64,000 bases of DNA from Aotearoamyces nothofagi (lineage: Eukaryota; Ascomycota; Leotiomycetes; Leotiales; Tympanidaceae), in contig JADDTR010000018.1 in NCBI GenBank assembly GCA_015345905.1, positions 361 to 64,360 on the forward strand, written 5' to 3'. Shown here piece by piece: positions 32,553 to 44,920 of the stretch. A program made the translations under genes and the position numbers. Position 1 is the first letter of the stretch. Each line of letters starts with the position of its first letter. The notes under the pieces are model-generated. The model searched no databases, had not been told where the DNA came from, and saw only the letters and a program-made list of their open reading frames with translations.

Positions 32553-34468
32553 TTATCCCCTTGTATCAGGCCGCAGGGTTGCGCTCGACACACTGCCACT
32601 CCTCGAATTAGATGCAGATCCTTCCTCGGCCTGACGCTCCAAAAATCCTGTCCACAGCTCTGCTAGCGACTCTCTATTACTGCTAGGTATCTCAGGGAAA
32701 AACTCTGTTGACAGGGTAGGTGTGCTCGGTGTGCGGTGGAATGGCGATATAGGCAGTCTAAGGCTGCTGTTCGAAGCACCGGGTCTAGCAAGTCCGGCTT
32801 TCTCTTTTTCGTCCTCGGACCAATTGAGGACACCAGCTATGACCTTTAGAATCTCATATTTCTTCGGGTCTGCACGATCTAGAGCTAAGAAATGAAGAAA
32901 GTAGTTTGTAACGATTTGCCTAAATAGCGTTAGTTGATATTCGGAGCGGATAGAAAATGACTGCACACCTGTCAATGTTATCCTCTGGCTTCGCTTTCTT
33001 CAAGAAACGTAAAGCCTTTGCGAGGTGATCATTCAGTATTATAGCCTCGTGTCGAAGCTTCCCGATGAGGAGATTCTTTTCCTTGACCTCCTTCTCGAAG
33101 GGTGCTGCTCGTTCAAGCTCTCTGGTCAACGTTTCTCTAGCAGATTCAGCCTCTGTGGCCCGAGTTTCCGCGTCCTGGACAATTTTATTTAGAGCATCAA
33201 GCTGGGCCTGTGAACTCTCCACCATTTCACGAAGCTCGACCTTTCTAGCCTCCTGGATCTCTTGCAAGGCTCTTTGTAATCCATCGACAGCCTGCGACTG
33301 GCTGTCACGCTCAGATGCAGCTCTTTCGTAAGACTCCTTTTGACTTGACAGCTGGTCTTCCAATTCCGTGACTCGATCTGCTAATCCTTCTCGTATGGAT
33401 CTCTCCTCCATGGCAAGGACTTCCCAGTCTCCCATTGCCTCTTTTGCAGCTTCCGCTTCTTCTCTCAAGTGCTTTATCTGCTGTACAAAGTCTTCACGCT
33501 CGTTCAGCCAATTCTGTTGAGATAGGTTGTGTCTGTTTCGTAAACTTGACAATTCCTTGGAAGACTCTCGCGATTCTTCCGTTAACCTAGATATTTCGGA
33601 TTCCATATTCTGCGTGCTTGTTTTGAGGCTTTCATTTTGTGCCTCTAGCTCTTCGATCTGGTCCTTGGCTTCAGCTAATTCTTGTCTATCCGCCGCAAGA
33701 CGCTCCCCCAAAGTCGACCTGATTGTGTTCACCCTGCCAAGCAGAGTTTGATATTGCGACTGGGCTTGCTCTTTCGCGCTCTCACTTTCCCCAAGCTCAG
33801 CGCGGACTGATGACATCTCTTCTGTATGCTTTTCTTGTATATCCTCCAAGGCCTTCCTGAGCCTCTCGACCTCCGCACGTAGTGCTTCCCGGTCTTGAGA
33901 CATAGCTTCAAGTCGACTACTAGCGTCGGTGGTATCTGAAGCATTACTTTCTACGCTATCCTCCGACGGATCTGTATTCTTCGTTTTCGAGATTGTTTCC
34001 CTAGGTGGAAGTGCTGTGGGGGCTGGAATATTGCCGTTTGTAGTTTTTACAGGGTTGTGTCCGTTCGTCTCCGGTTCTGTTGTCTGTTCCGAAAACTGCG
34101 GATCTATGGGGGTCTTCTGCTCCAATTGTTAGATTTTGACATTCTCTTGGTTATTAACTTGACAGGTGTCATCCGTACCACGCCGACTGACTCTGATTCA
34201 TCCACTTCAGCTTCTGCTTCTACTTCATCTGCATCAGGCCCCCCATCCTTTCCAGTTTCCTGCACTGCCTTTGGTGCATTGCTAATTGTCTTGCCCTTCG
34301 CGGTCTTTTTCTTCTTATTGCTCTTCTTCTTGGGTGCTGCGCGTCGTGTTAGATATAAGTACTCTCAACTATCGTAGTTTCTGCAAACAAAGCTGCCTCG
34401 AATCTATATGGAATTAACTGACCTGAAGGAGAGGATTGAGATGGGTCTGAAGGTGCAATTGTCGACAT
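32553..34468 (-). CDS. Rud3-like golgin with GRAB domain
   Basis: Four exons: 34468-34423, 34336-34164, 34116-32969 and 32919-32553, 577 aa. Rud3 is a cis-Golgi matrix coiled-coil protein recruited by Arf1 through its GRAB domain and involved in ER-Golgi traffic. A Lys-rich N-terminus (PKKKSNKKKK) and acidic stretch lead into a coiled coil of roughly 300 residues. The GRAB domain at about residues 430-480 reads ILNDHLAKALRFLKKAKPED, then the splice junction, then QIVTNYFLHFLALDRADPKK. It is followed by ILKVIAGVLNW. The C-terminus is Ser/Pro-rich. The second intron has a weak GTCAAG donor, but removing it is needed to keep the frame. Confidence 0.9.
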
Positions 34469-35441
34469 AATTGCTGTCTAGAACCTCAAAGGATTCCTAA
34501 TACGATCTATCTTCAACTACGACTCGGGACCTCGTAATACTCTCTCTCGCTTCACCAAATCATTAGCGTAATTCAACCCTGTCAATGGGCATTGGCGAAT
34601 CATGGGATTCACATCCCCTCCTCCATGTTTTGCCTTTATATGCACATCCTCTGACAATACAGAAGGGGAGTTTATATCGAGTCTGACGCCCCAATAAACC
34701 ATCTCAGATTAAATGCCTGATGGGATGTAGAATCATGACATCTGCACAGTACAATGCATTGCAGGGGTACATGTACCTCAACGATCCATCATATGATTAG
34801 GTAGAGCAGCCCATAGATTTTGGAAACTCTGCGACTAATATCTAGGTAAACAGCTTGGTATTTCGGGTCTTATAATTTCTCAATCATCTCAGCAAGAACC
34901 TCCTAACTCATAATTCGTGACATCGCGTTTCATATCCAGACCCCACATCAGGCCTAGTCCCGATTAGCGTTAGCTCGCGCACAGCGAGATCAAAACCTTC
35001 ACTCGCCTCTGCCACCTCTTCCTTCCTTATATTTATAACCATGCAGTCCAAATAACCCATGAGCGTGCCAACCGTTATTCACTGAATGATGGACCGCGGG
35101 CTCACTACCTGCGGTTTCAATGGCCTGATTACATTCCCGGATATGCTAGACCGAACCGCCTTTTATAATCCTGACTGTTGCTCGAGCTTTTGCTCCATGA
35201 GCGAGACAGGTTCGCTTAGTGCGTACATATCTTCGTCGTCTGCGACGACTATTGTTCATGTTACTATATCTCAAGATGCCCGTCAACAGCTAGAGCTATA
35301 TCGAGAGGATGTATCTGTCGTGGTGGCTATTTGGTTGCATATTCGTCGCGAAACAGTAGCCAGTTTATGGAGCCCTGCCTAGCAGATGCTGAATTGTTCA
35401 AAATACAATTAATCCTCATCCGCTTTTATTCTGGCTGTAAA
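34469..35441. other. Intergenic region
   Basis: About 970 bp upstream of rud3 and downstream of the next leftward gene. A 98-codon plus-strand frame (35086-35382) starting MMDRGLTTCGF has no recognised relatives and no splice support. Confidence 0.5.
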
Positions 35442-36549
35442 TTATGTAGATCTATCTAAACCCATTACACCCATCATATTCCGAGCATAGGCATCCGCAT
35501 CTCTTGTGATCGAATCAATCCTGAGTCTGTTTTCTAGAGCGTTGTTTATAGACTCTATTACTTCCCTATCCTCCATTGCTTCTTCTCTCACTCTTCCCTC
35601 ACTCAACCAATAGGCCTCGTTTCTGCCTCTCAGTCCTTGGTCTCTGCCGACTGTGTTTTGAATAACAGCTGCAGCATTGATCTTGCTTCTTATACCCTCT
35701 AATGACGTGGAAGCATCTTTGATTCTCTCAGCTGGCGGAACTGGGGCCAAGAATGCCCTATTTGTGGACGAAAGATACAAGACCCACCCCACTAATGCGT
35801 CTAGAGTTGTAATGGCTAACCTGCTATATACCCGGGTCTTCCAGAAGAATACGTCGATATCTTGCAGCCTGGTTGCACGGGCGTTTGCCTGGTACTCATA
35901 TGTGCTTACCATCCACACTTCAGCCGCGGCCAACCCTATTGCCCCTATTGTAGCAGTCTTCCTCCATATGGCACCTTCTGTTCCAACAAATAGCCCTGAT
36001 GTAACTAGAAACAGGATGCATAAATTGAATAGATGAGGTGTGAGGATGCTTGGAAAGGCGTAGTATAAGTAGCTTTGAGGGTCTTCGGAGCTGCAGAAAA
36101 GGCAGTTGGCAATCGCATCAGGGCCAAACTGAAAGTACAGGAGGCGAGATTCCAAAGATCCGAGTTTTAATCGGAGGGCAGAGTCCGTCTCTGTCAGTCC
36201 ATGTGGTCGGATAGCTGAAAGGCGGGTGAAGAGAACATCGGTCGGGATCTGGAGTCGAGATTGCGTCGAGGTGAATACGTTCTCCGGCGAGAAGGGTGGC
36301 AAAGTAGAGATGAGCGAGACTAGGCCAACCGCAAAAAGAAATGACAGGGCCCGTGAAACCTTCGGAGGGACTGGGCGGATCGGTTTGCCGTTGATAGCTG
36401 GAGCTGCGCGGACAGAACGATAGTATGCTATAGCTTTCGGTGCCAGCATAGGCCCGAAGAAGAGAAGAAGAGACTTAATCCTGGATATGTCAGTTTGCCG
36501 GTCAATATATGCCAGCATATTTCAAAACTTACGTTGCCCACGATGCCAT
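35442..36549 (-). CDS. Multi-pass membrane protein, unknown function
   Basis: Two exons: 36549-36533 (17 nt) and 36480-35442, 351 aa, with a 52-nt intron (GTAAGT donor). The start becomes MASWATIKSLLLFFGPMLAP, with the first five codons in the tiny first exon. Hydrophobic segments lie at about residues 5-20, 55-75, 150-180 and 190-205, with others less clear. Distinctive conserved-looking motifs are APKAIAYYRSVR and a CLFCSSEDPQSYLYYAFPSI segment. The C-terminal third is hydrophilic and charged. It looks like a conserved fungal organelle-membrane protein, but I cannot name a family. Confidence 0.75.
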
Positions 36550-37448
36550 GGTCGCTGAGAAATATGGGCGAACTCGCGATCTCTATCTCAAGAAACGCAC
36601 GTAGAAGCGCGTTCGTGTCCTTTGACGGGCAGAATCGCGGGAAAGCCGGGGCGGTAACCAGAGTAGTTAGACTGTCAGTATCACCAAAGCGGTTAGACAA
36701 TCGGTACTTATCCCCTTCCCCCCTCCCCCCCCGGAAATACTACTGTTAGCGGCCCTATTTTGGTTAGAGGTTCGTATTCGGTTTGGTTATCCTACCCTGT
36801 TTGCTGTGTAAAGGTCAATATCTGCTCAATTCTCAAGGCTAGGACCGTTGTCTACCGGGACTCTGCGAGCTCCAGCGTTTTCTATTTGCTGGACACCCTA
36901 GAAGCTTGCCCACAACAGGCCCGGAAATGCCCTAAAGGTATGTCGCTAGCAGTATTTCTGGGGGGGAGAAGTACTGTAGTAATCTGGCTGCCGACCTTAA
37001 GTAGGAGTGTATCTTCTCCCAAAAATGTTTTCCCTCAATCCTACCTTCACTTTCTGAACTTGGTAGTTGGTACACGCTCACATTTCCTTCTATTACGCCA
37101 ACTGGCAAATGTTGTCTCGACCTGCGAGAATGTATATACTACCAATACAATATGTATAGCGTTCCTCACCGTCACGCATTTTTGTTCTTGTGCATGTGAA
37201 TATTCACAACACTCCATGGAGTGGTCTTGGAAATGCAAAACAACTGGCACTTTCGAAGCTCTGGCGATCCTCTCTACCATGATCACTCAGAGTCAAAAAG
37301 AATGCCTAGATAGAGCCCTAATCACTCTGCCAAGAGTCATCTCACTCGTGTTGCAGGATCTCAGGGAAACCCATGAGGATCTTCGCGTCTTTTTGATGAG
37401 AGACAAAATTATATGTTTATCTTGTCAATACTATGTATAGAGAGTTAT
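36550..37448. other. Intergenic region with a long unassigned ORF
   Basis: About 900 bp between two leftward genes. A plus-strand frame is open from about 36760 to 37440, with its first ATG near 36943, giving about 166 codons. It ends 8 bp from the get1 stop codon. Its translation is Cys-, Leu- and Ser-rich with no recognisable family. A C-run of about ten lies at 36724-36732. Confidence 0.5.
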
Positions 37449-38250
37449 CTATAGCTCTTTCTTGTCATCTTTCTCGGAGACGGCTTCTGGCGTAGATTTC
37501 TCTCTGCCGAACTTCACCGGTTCTTCCTTGCCTTCCCGGCCTTCCCGTGTATGCATTTTTGTGCTTGCTTCCACAACCAAACCAATCAATGCGACTATAG
37601 CGTCACTAAGTAGTAAAATGACAGCGCCGCATGCCAATTGCCATGCCTGTATGCTAACACTGCCTAATGGTGCGCGAGGGAACGACAACAGCCATTCTGC
37701 ATAGTACGGTACCCAGCCCTGTGGCAGCCAGAACATAGGCTTTTTCGAGTGCCAGAACTGTAGGAACATTCGAAGACCGTTGGTGAAGATCCAGCGAAGT
37801 GCGGTGACCGATTTATTGAAAGTTGCTTTGGTCGTGTCCAATGAAGACTCTATCAAGATGTTAGCGAACAGCGATCTCCTACTTTCTGCTACGATAGGGC
37901 CGTACTAGTCTTCTCAAGCTGTTCTAACACTTTGTCATGCTGTCTACGTATTTTCGCCCATTTAGCGAACTCATCTTGACTGCTCGTTGTGTTCAGTTCC
38001 TTTCGTAGCTTGAGGAACTGGGCTTGTAATCGTCGTTGCTCGGCAGCTCCTTTTGAGGAAGGTGTTGGTAGTCTGTTATATACGTTCCAAAGCTGTACAT
38101 ATCATTATCAGCATAGATCTATTATTCGGGGGCGGGAGGGGCGTGGTTGGTTTCGGGCCATACCAGAACGTTGATAGAAGAGGCCCCAACAGTGTTCACA
38201 ATATGAATGGCTAGCTGGAGCACGAATACAGTGACAAGAATTGAAGGCAT
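37449..38250 (-). CDS. get1: Get1, tail-anchored protein insertion receptor subunit
   Basis: Three exons: 38250-38164, 38092-37906 and 37849-37449, 224 aa. Introns are 71 and 54 nt. Get1 and Get2 form the ER receptor that takes tail-anchored proteins from Get3. The layout matches WRB/Get1: an N-terminal TM helix (residues 3-24, SILVTVFVLQLAIHIVNTVG), a coiled coil (about residues 40-100, QRRLQAQFLKLRKELN, KWAKIRRQHDKVLEQLEK), then two more TM helices at about 105-125 and 165-190. The cytosolic tail is Lys/Glu-rich (KFGREKSTPEAVSEKDDKKEL). The model is divergent from the PTAR1-like gene. Confidence 0.92.
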
Positions 38251-38654
38251 TACGCAAGCTATCCTAGACTGAATAGACCAATTCTGCGATGACGGCGAGA
38301 TCGTGCTGGCTCCTCAGCGAGTTATGCAGCGAGTAAACACGTTGGAATAATCTTCATCTCGGGCCATTTTAGATATACGCCCTATTTTCAAGGCATCGAA
38401 TTTTCTATTTAACGTCCACAAGGCTGAAACCCATCGCAAACGAGCACAACCTAGAAACCTCGAAAATATTCAGGTAGGTACTTCTCAACCACATAATGTG
38501 TCAGAAACTGCATTACTGACTTCTAAGCCGGTCATATCTGTCAAGTTAAATTCATAATTGCTACTCTGGCGGGATACCTGATCCATGGGTAGTACTCTAT
38601 GGCACCGCTTCTCCAGCTAAAGTAGATGCGAGCCGAAGCCCAGTACGAGCCACG
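38251..38654. other. Divergent promoter region of get1 and the PTAR1-like gene
   Basis: 404 bp between two divergent start codons. No obvious TATA box or repeat was identified. Confidence 0.5.
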
Positions 38655-39686
38655 ATGTCGGAATCCGATCAGACACCTGTAAAATTACCAACAGCACTTC
38701 CTCTGACTTCTACGCCGTATCTTGATCTTGTTGCTGCATTAAATTCTAGACCATCCTGTGTTCCGTTGAACATCGAAGTACTCCTGGAGAGCCATCCATT
38801 ACCACCCGGGGTTAATGTGTCAATCGAGGAGGACACCATATGCATCCCAAAAAAGGTGCTCATGAAGGCATTTATCAGTGCACGAGAAGTTTTTTTCTCG
38901 AGTCTGGAGAATTTGCGAGAGAATCAGCTAAATATTCTTGACGCGTCTGCTGCTATACTTCTCTATGACCCGGAGTTCGTTACAGCTGCCAATGCTAGGA
39001 AAAGGGTTATTCTTGATCTTGAGTCGCGATTTAAAGCAGAAAGCATTGGTATGATTAGGAAGGACTTATGGTTCCTAGAAGGCTTGTTGATGTCGTCACT
39101 GAAACGACATACGAAATCACCAACACTTTGGAGTCATCGGAGGTGGCTCATTCACAAGCTCTTATCGAGCGGTGGTAGCAGAGAGATCACCACTGTTGCT
39201 TTGATTGCAGCTGAGAACCATCCTCGAAATTACTATGCCTGGGATTATATGCGCTGGTGGACCCTCACACATTCGGACGAACTGAGATCGTTTAGGCTTG
39301 ACCCTAATAATGTTTCTCACATGATCACAATGGGCTCTGAAGTTCCCGGTGTGATTTTGTTTTACCGCGATTGGTGTCTAAAGCATCCAGGAGATACATC
39401 TGGATGGTCATTCCTTCTCTGGCTTATGACGTCGTCATTTTCCACTCCGTGGGGTATGGCTCCTATTCTTAACGGGATTGGGAAGGACGTGCTATACCGT
39501 ACTAAGTCTCTTAAGTTGAGAAATGAAGCACTCTGGTTCTTCTTGAGGACTCTGATGGCGTACCAGGAGGTGGACCAAGAACTTCAAGCAGCCTATTTCC
39601 AGGAAGTTGAGGCTATCAGATACGGTAAAACAGAAAGACCTGAAAGTCGAGCGCTGGCTCGAGCAGTTGCAACTTGGCGTCCGTAA
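38655..39686 (+). CDS. Protein prenyltransferase alpha-subunit repeat protein (PTAR1-like)
   Basis: Single exon, 343 aa. Contains PPTA repeats, the helical hairpins of farnesyl/geranylgeranyl transferase alpha subunits. The Trp-bearing signatures are SPTLWSHRRWLIHKLL at about residue 155, NYYAWDYMRWW at about 190, DTSGWSFLLWLM at about 255, and NEALWFFLRTLM near 305. The overall size, repeat spacing and a long N-terminal extension fit PTAR1-type proteins better than the catalytic FTase/GGTase alpha subunits. In animals PTAR1 is the alpha subunit of GGTase-III, which prenylates the SNARE Ykt6; whether this holds in fungi is inference. Confidence 0.85.
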   Translation: MSESDQTPVKLPTALPLTSTPYLDLVAALNSRPSCVPLNIEVLLESHPLPPGVNVSIEEDTICIPKKVLMKAFISAREVFFSSLENLRENQLNILDASAAILLYDPEFVTAANARKRVILDLESRFKAESIGMIRKDLWFLEGLLMSSLKRHTKSPTLWSHRRWLIHKLLSSGGSREITTVALIAAENHPRNYYAWDYMRWWTLTHSDELRSFRLDPNNVSHMITMGSEVPGVILFYRDWCLKHPGDTSGWSFLLWLMTSSFSTPWGMAPILNGIGKDVLYRTKSLKLRNEALWFFLRTLMAYQEVDQELQAAYFQEVEAIRYGKTERPESRALARAVATWRP

Positions 39687-42486
39687 AGAGACATATTGTT
39701 TCATTATTCAAACATATTTCATGAAATTTAGGAGGCCTTGGCAAATTGCCTCACTGTTTACGTACCTACCCAGGTTATCATATTGGCCACTCCATTTGCA
39801 TGTGTCCACTGTTGACTGCTGCTAATCACGATTCACGATATTATATCGTAACGATAGACGTGCCGTGCACAGAACAAATGTACTACAGACTGTAATAAAT
39901 GAAATTGGAATCTCGCAATCTTCTAATGTCAACGGTGGAGTGTATGTAGTTATATTGTTTAATGACCCGCCAATTATCTACTGGGCACCAGAGACCCCAG
40001 ACATCTCTACATCGTCGCCAAGAATACCTGTAATTGGATTCCAGTGATCAGTGGAGGGGGGCGTGGGGCCTCGGGCCAGTTTTGTCATATCAGCAGCTAT
40101 CACTTCTCTCTCTACATTACTGAGGCACAAATTCACAATCTCTGGATCTCGCGTTACAGTCATCAGTCAGCGTCCACATAACACGGTTCGATGTACTCGC
40201 CCAAGGTCGCAAACGGCAACAGTATCACTGGCCCATAGTATGTGCAGATAACTGAGGCAACACCTTTCTTTTATGCCTTGCTTCAATACAGTAATGGAGA
40301 ATGGGGCCCTTCTCCACGCAAGGTGAACAAGTACGCCAAGCCGTTGAAGAATCTCCACAAAACCAATGGCCTGGCAGCGCCATGCTCTCATCTACATGAA
40401 CAGGTCGTTTGAGAGAGGAATGAAATGATACGGAGATCTAAAGTTGCCATGTAGACTAGCATGTCAGGATCTGTACAGAAATACTCCGTACTCGGTATGG
40501 AATACGGATCGTCCAAAGAAAATAAGAAAATCATGGCTGCTTATGTATGACGGGGATGACGACTGTGATGCGAGGATGTATCTTATTTGGCGAGGGGTCC
40601 ATTATAAACATAATTGGCCATGGCAGGCAGGCCGCGAGGGGCGAACGGCGCACAAAATGACGCCTGGATGGGCGCATTTCTTTTTCCAACCACCGACTTT
40701 GCCTACCGTATGTTCCAGCGCACCACTCCTCTACTGTATCCGTACCGAACTTCACACAGACTCGGGTCTGGCGTCCAGCGTCCTACAGCAGCATGTAGCG
40801 TCGCGTCCAAGACGGGCGCCCAAGATTGCTGTCCTCTTAAGAGCGATCGACGACAGCCTTGGCGCTCCGCGCCCTGACAAGCCTGGCTGATGCTCGACTA
40901 CGGCAGGGCACCCTCTGGGGACTTGGCAGCATGGGCATTACTCGAGCGCAGTATTATGATGGCCAACTACGACACGGGCAGTTGCTACATTAAGTATTAT
41001 CGAGCCACTAATGCTCAATGACAAGTCGTAATTTGGACAATGTCGGGGGCATGTATTACCGGCACGTGTCTATTGGCGGTGTTGCCCTGGAGAGGGAAGA
41101 TCATGGCACTCTGCGCGGCTGAGCAGGCACCGTAGGTAAGGTATAGATAGTACTGTACCTTACTACCGTATACAGTAATGTCTCCTATACGGAGTCCAGA
41201 GTAGGCTTGCACTCCCTACAGTGCCTACCTTGCTGTACTGCCAGCAGGGCATCATCCACACCCTCATTAAGCTTGTTTCCGGGCAAGCAGGAGGGAAGGA
41301 GTAGGGAAGACAGATACTCGCGCGTCGGCAACCGGCCATCTGGATTTCGTCGATATCCGTACGCCGACGGCAGGAAGAACAAACAGCCACAGCCATAACC
41401 ACAATGCCGTAACGATGGATGCTAAGATGACAGAGATACAGTAAAGCGACCGCAAAGATACAGCAGAGCTCAGCATTGCCGGAGGTTCGGGATGTTTGTT
41501 TGGGTGGGTGCTGGGCCCTTTCTGTGTACGTTCTGGGTAGTCTTCGGCATCCCTGAAGCCCACATTCACGACCTCCGCGTAGCGTGGCCAGGAACGACAG
41601 CCGCCATTCCCCATGCCGTTACGCCTCGCTCGGTACCTGGCCTAGTAGCCCAGCAACCCCTGCCCCTGCTTCCCACTGGCCCAATTCGACCAAACTGCAT
41701 GCCTTTGCCTTGCCCGCAATACAGTAGCTGCGGGCTGTCCAGCCTCAACTCTCCTGTCCTTCGTAGTCCTTCGTACGTTGTGTTGTGTCTCTTCTTGTTC
41801 CTTCTATTATACCTCGACACTGTCATTGTCCTCCTACATCGCCGTGCGCCTTCCATCGCCGGCATCCATTTACTTCTGTCTCTCTTTTTACCATCATTAC
41901 AGTTCCGCTGACTGCTTCTTGCCTGCGGTTTCCTTGCAAAATACTGTGTACATCCGCACCACCAAACTCTAATAACCCGTCCTTTGTTATATATAGAAGT
42001 TCTCGTCGACGGCTTGACGGTCCTCGACAAGCCTGTGCATATCCCCATGTTATCGATATAGCTGATTAACCCTTACGGCCCCAAGGGGGAGTTTGGTACT
42101 CGATTCGTTCTTTTGTTAGGTTGTGGGCGAACCATCGGAGTACCATCTGTTGCCATTGTTAGCAGGGACGTCAATTACAGTGCTCAAGTTGAAAACTTGC
42201 GGCTTGGGCTTGGTATCGCGATACCTGTCCGTCCCCCCTCAGGGCGACGGCCTCGCGAGGCATTGACGCATGAGTTGGGCATAGACCTACACGGACACAA
42301 TTGCACACAAATCTTCTGGATCGCCTGAATCTTTTCAACTTATACCGTCTATATAATCTTCACAAATCCCTAAGGTTTCTGCCTTATGCTGAGCTCTCTC
42401 GATCAATACGGCGATACGATACACCACCACTAGAAAAAGTCCAAGGCATCCTTTCGACATCCAGCAAATCAGCCATCTTACTCAAG
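39687..42486. other. 2.8-kb gene-free region
   Basis: No gene could be supported. Open frames of up to 160 codons exist on both strands (40444-40890, 41492-41911, 41566-42048) but none shows a recognisable domain or splice pattern. Sequence at 41100-41260 is rich in TACCTTAC/GTAGGTA words. The last 200 bp is the leader of the aspartic protease gene. Confidence 0.55.
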
Positions 42487-44404
42487 ATGTTACTTCTTAC
42501 ATTCCTCCTTCAACTGAGTGTACTTGCATTTGGTGTCTCTGCATTCTACCCTTACTACCCTGAGTGGAAATGCGTTGAGGATGGCTCCTGCCTTAGCCGT
42601 ACGAAACGTGATGGCATCGTGGAAGAAATCACCAAGGAAGTCAAGGATATGTTCACCATCAAGATCAGACAAAAGTTACCCAATGTTAGTTATGTTGCGT
42701 TATCATGATACATATGTGTGGCTAACCAAACTTAAATAGGATGACCTACCCCATGAAGAACGAATAGCTCGATATGCTAATCGTATTGCCAACAAGTTCA
42801 AGATTCGGGGCAGCAGTGCAGATCGAACTGTGACCGAAAACCACAATGCCAAAAGATCCAACAGCTATTCTGTTTTGACATCTACTCCTCCAACGCAAAC
42901 GAACAGTGCCGCTATCGATCAGGATGGCACTGACTATTCATATTTTGCCACCGTCAACTTCGGCTCTGCTAGCACGCCATTATATATGCTGATGGACACT
43001 GGGGCTGCAAACTCTTGGGTCATGGGAAGTTCATGTTCATCGGCTGCCTGTTTAAAACACAATACATTTGGACAGAGTGATTCAACAACATATGAGGCCT
43101 CTGATACTGAGTTTTCTATTGGTTATGGTACGGGGTCTGTCAGTGGAGTGTATGCAACAGACACCGTTGCCTTCGCTGGATTTTCTCTGTCAATGACCTT
43201 TGGTGTGGCAAACCAGACCTCGGATGATTTTCTGAACTTTCCCTTGGATGGAATTCTAGGACTTTCCCAAAGCAATGACGAAAGCCCTCTGACCTTCTTG
43301 GAGACACTATCAGATGCGAAGGTCTTAAAATCAAATATCTTCGGGGTCAACTTAAATCGAGCTTCTGATGGCTCGATAGATGGCGAGATCAATTTCGGTG
43401 CACCCGACACGTCAAAGTACACAGGCAGTCTCAGTTATACCTCTACATCGACTACAGGTGGGAACTGGGTTCTTCCTCTTGATGATGCCGGCGTCAATGA
43501 CAAAGGGGTAGGCTTGACAGGTCGCCAGGCTGTCATCGACACTGGGACTAGCTTTGCATTCGTACCGGCAGCGGATGCCAAGCCATTATTTGCTCTCGTG
43601 TCCGGTTCCCAGCTCAGCTCAGACGGTAGTTCATACCTAGTTCCATGTTCTACCACTACTCCTTTCCAATTCACGTTCTCTGGTGTCAGTTACTCTGTAG
43701 AGGCTGAGGACTGGATTGGTGGGAAATCTAGTGGTACTAACTGCACAGCTAACATATACCCGACGGACGCCGTGGGTGATGGAAGCTGGTTGTTGGGAGA
43801 CATATTTTTGAAGAATGTATATACTGTTTTCGATGTTGATGAAAATCGTGTTGGTAAGGGTTTGCAGTCCGTATATAACACGACATCGCTAATGACTTGA
43901 GAAGGATTCGCGGCTAAGGCAATAGCATCAACTTCAAGTACATCAACGGTTGCATCATCGAGTACGTCTTCAGGTAAGATAACATCTCTTTTATTAGCAC
44001 AAACATCTTCATACGGAACGACTTCTGATCGTCCTCCAGCCGCCTCAACAACAATCACATCATCTGCCCTTGTGACACCTACGACTTCATCTAACCATGC
44101 TTCATCTACAGATGTTTCAAAACCAGCTTCTGCCTCAGCTTCAACGTCTACCTATACCTCTGGAAGCTCTGCAGCGGCTTCGACATCAAGCACTGCCGAT
44201 TCAGCAGAACCGTCAGAAGGATTCAATGCTGCGATAACGTCCTCGAGCTCCTCACCAACAACAGTATCCATCTCACCTGAGTCGACGGTCTCTACTACTG
44301 CCGCCGCGGCAACTACGACGTCGGAGTCTATAGCGTCACGGCTCCAAATTACCATACTCGTCACATTTGCCGGTCTCTTCGCAGTTTTCGCCGTCACTGC
44401 TTGA
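42487..44404 (+). CDS. Yapsin-like aspartic protease, probably GPI-anchored
   Basis: Three exons: 42487-42684, 42740-43853 and 43905-44404, 603 aa. Introns are 55 and 51 nt. It is a pepsin-family (A1) secreted endopeptidase. The signal peptide (MLLLTFLLQLSVLAFGVSA) is followed by a propeptide. The first catalytic motif MDTGAANSWV lies at about residue 156 and the second, VIDTGTSFAFVP, at about 335. The flap tyrosine region reads FSIGYGTGSVSG. The domain ends with [26 protein letters not shown], where the second splice restores the RVGFA terminal motif. A Ser/Thr-rich stalk of about 140 residues and a hydrophobic C-terminus (ITILVTFAGLFAVFAVTA) indicate GPI anchoring, as in yapsins and CtsD-like proteases. 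Confidence 0.92.
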
Positions 44405-44920
44405 TGAGTTTTTCGGCATGCATATTGGACTTTGCTATCACCATCGTCGAGCTTTCGTGCCGACCTTATAAATTCAACAGTGTGGCCATTTCAGCCGCAA
44501 AACAATTGCATAGTGACCCATATCATTGACGTCTCGACAGATGCCTTTGATTTTGATATTAGCGTCTTGCATTTACACTTGTATCATAGATATCTTAGCG
44601 ACTAGGTCACGCCTAAGGCTGACTAGGAGATGCATGGCACAAGATACCTGAAGTGTCCCTGTACATTATTCTGCATTCCCACAGGAGCATAATAGACTAT
44701 GAGGAAATCTCTCTCAATTCAAACACAAGAAATACTAAATTACCCCATGAAATTAAAATATGTGGAGCCCTTATGATGTCTAACCCCAGTTGCCCGATAG
44801 CCTTGTACTTGTACGCAGCCGCGTGTAGACGTAAGCGAAGCATACTGATCAGCTACATAAGATGCCGAAGGGGTTCCTAAACAACACACAGCAACGACAC
44901 AATGCTTCCGCGATAATATA
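44405..44920. other. Intergenic region
   Basis: About 515 bp between two rightward genes: the terminator of the protease and the promoter of the AVT transporter. No other signal is seen. Confidence 0.5.

Noticed and set aside
36428-36700. Minus-strand exon upstream of the unknown membrane protein
   Set aside because: First considered as the N-terminal exon. The 17-nt exon starting MASWA with a GTAAGT donor keeps the frame without it and matches a normal membrane-protein start.
39687-42486. Several frames of 130-160 codons
   Set aside because: Overlapping frames on both strands without a domain, splice pattern or signal peptide.
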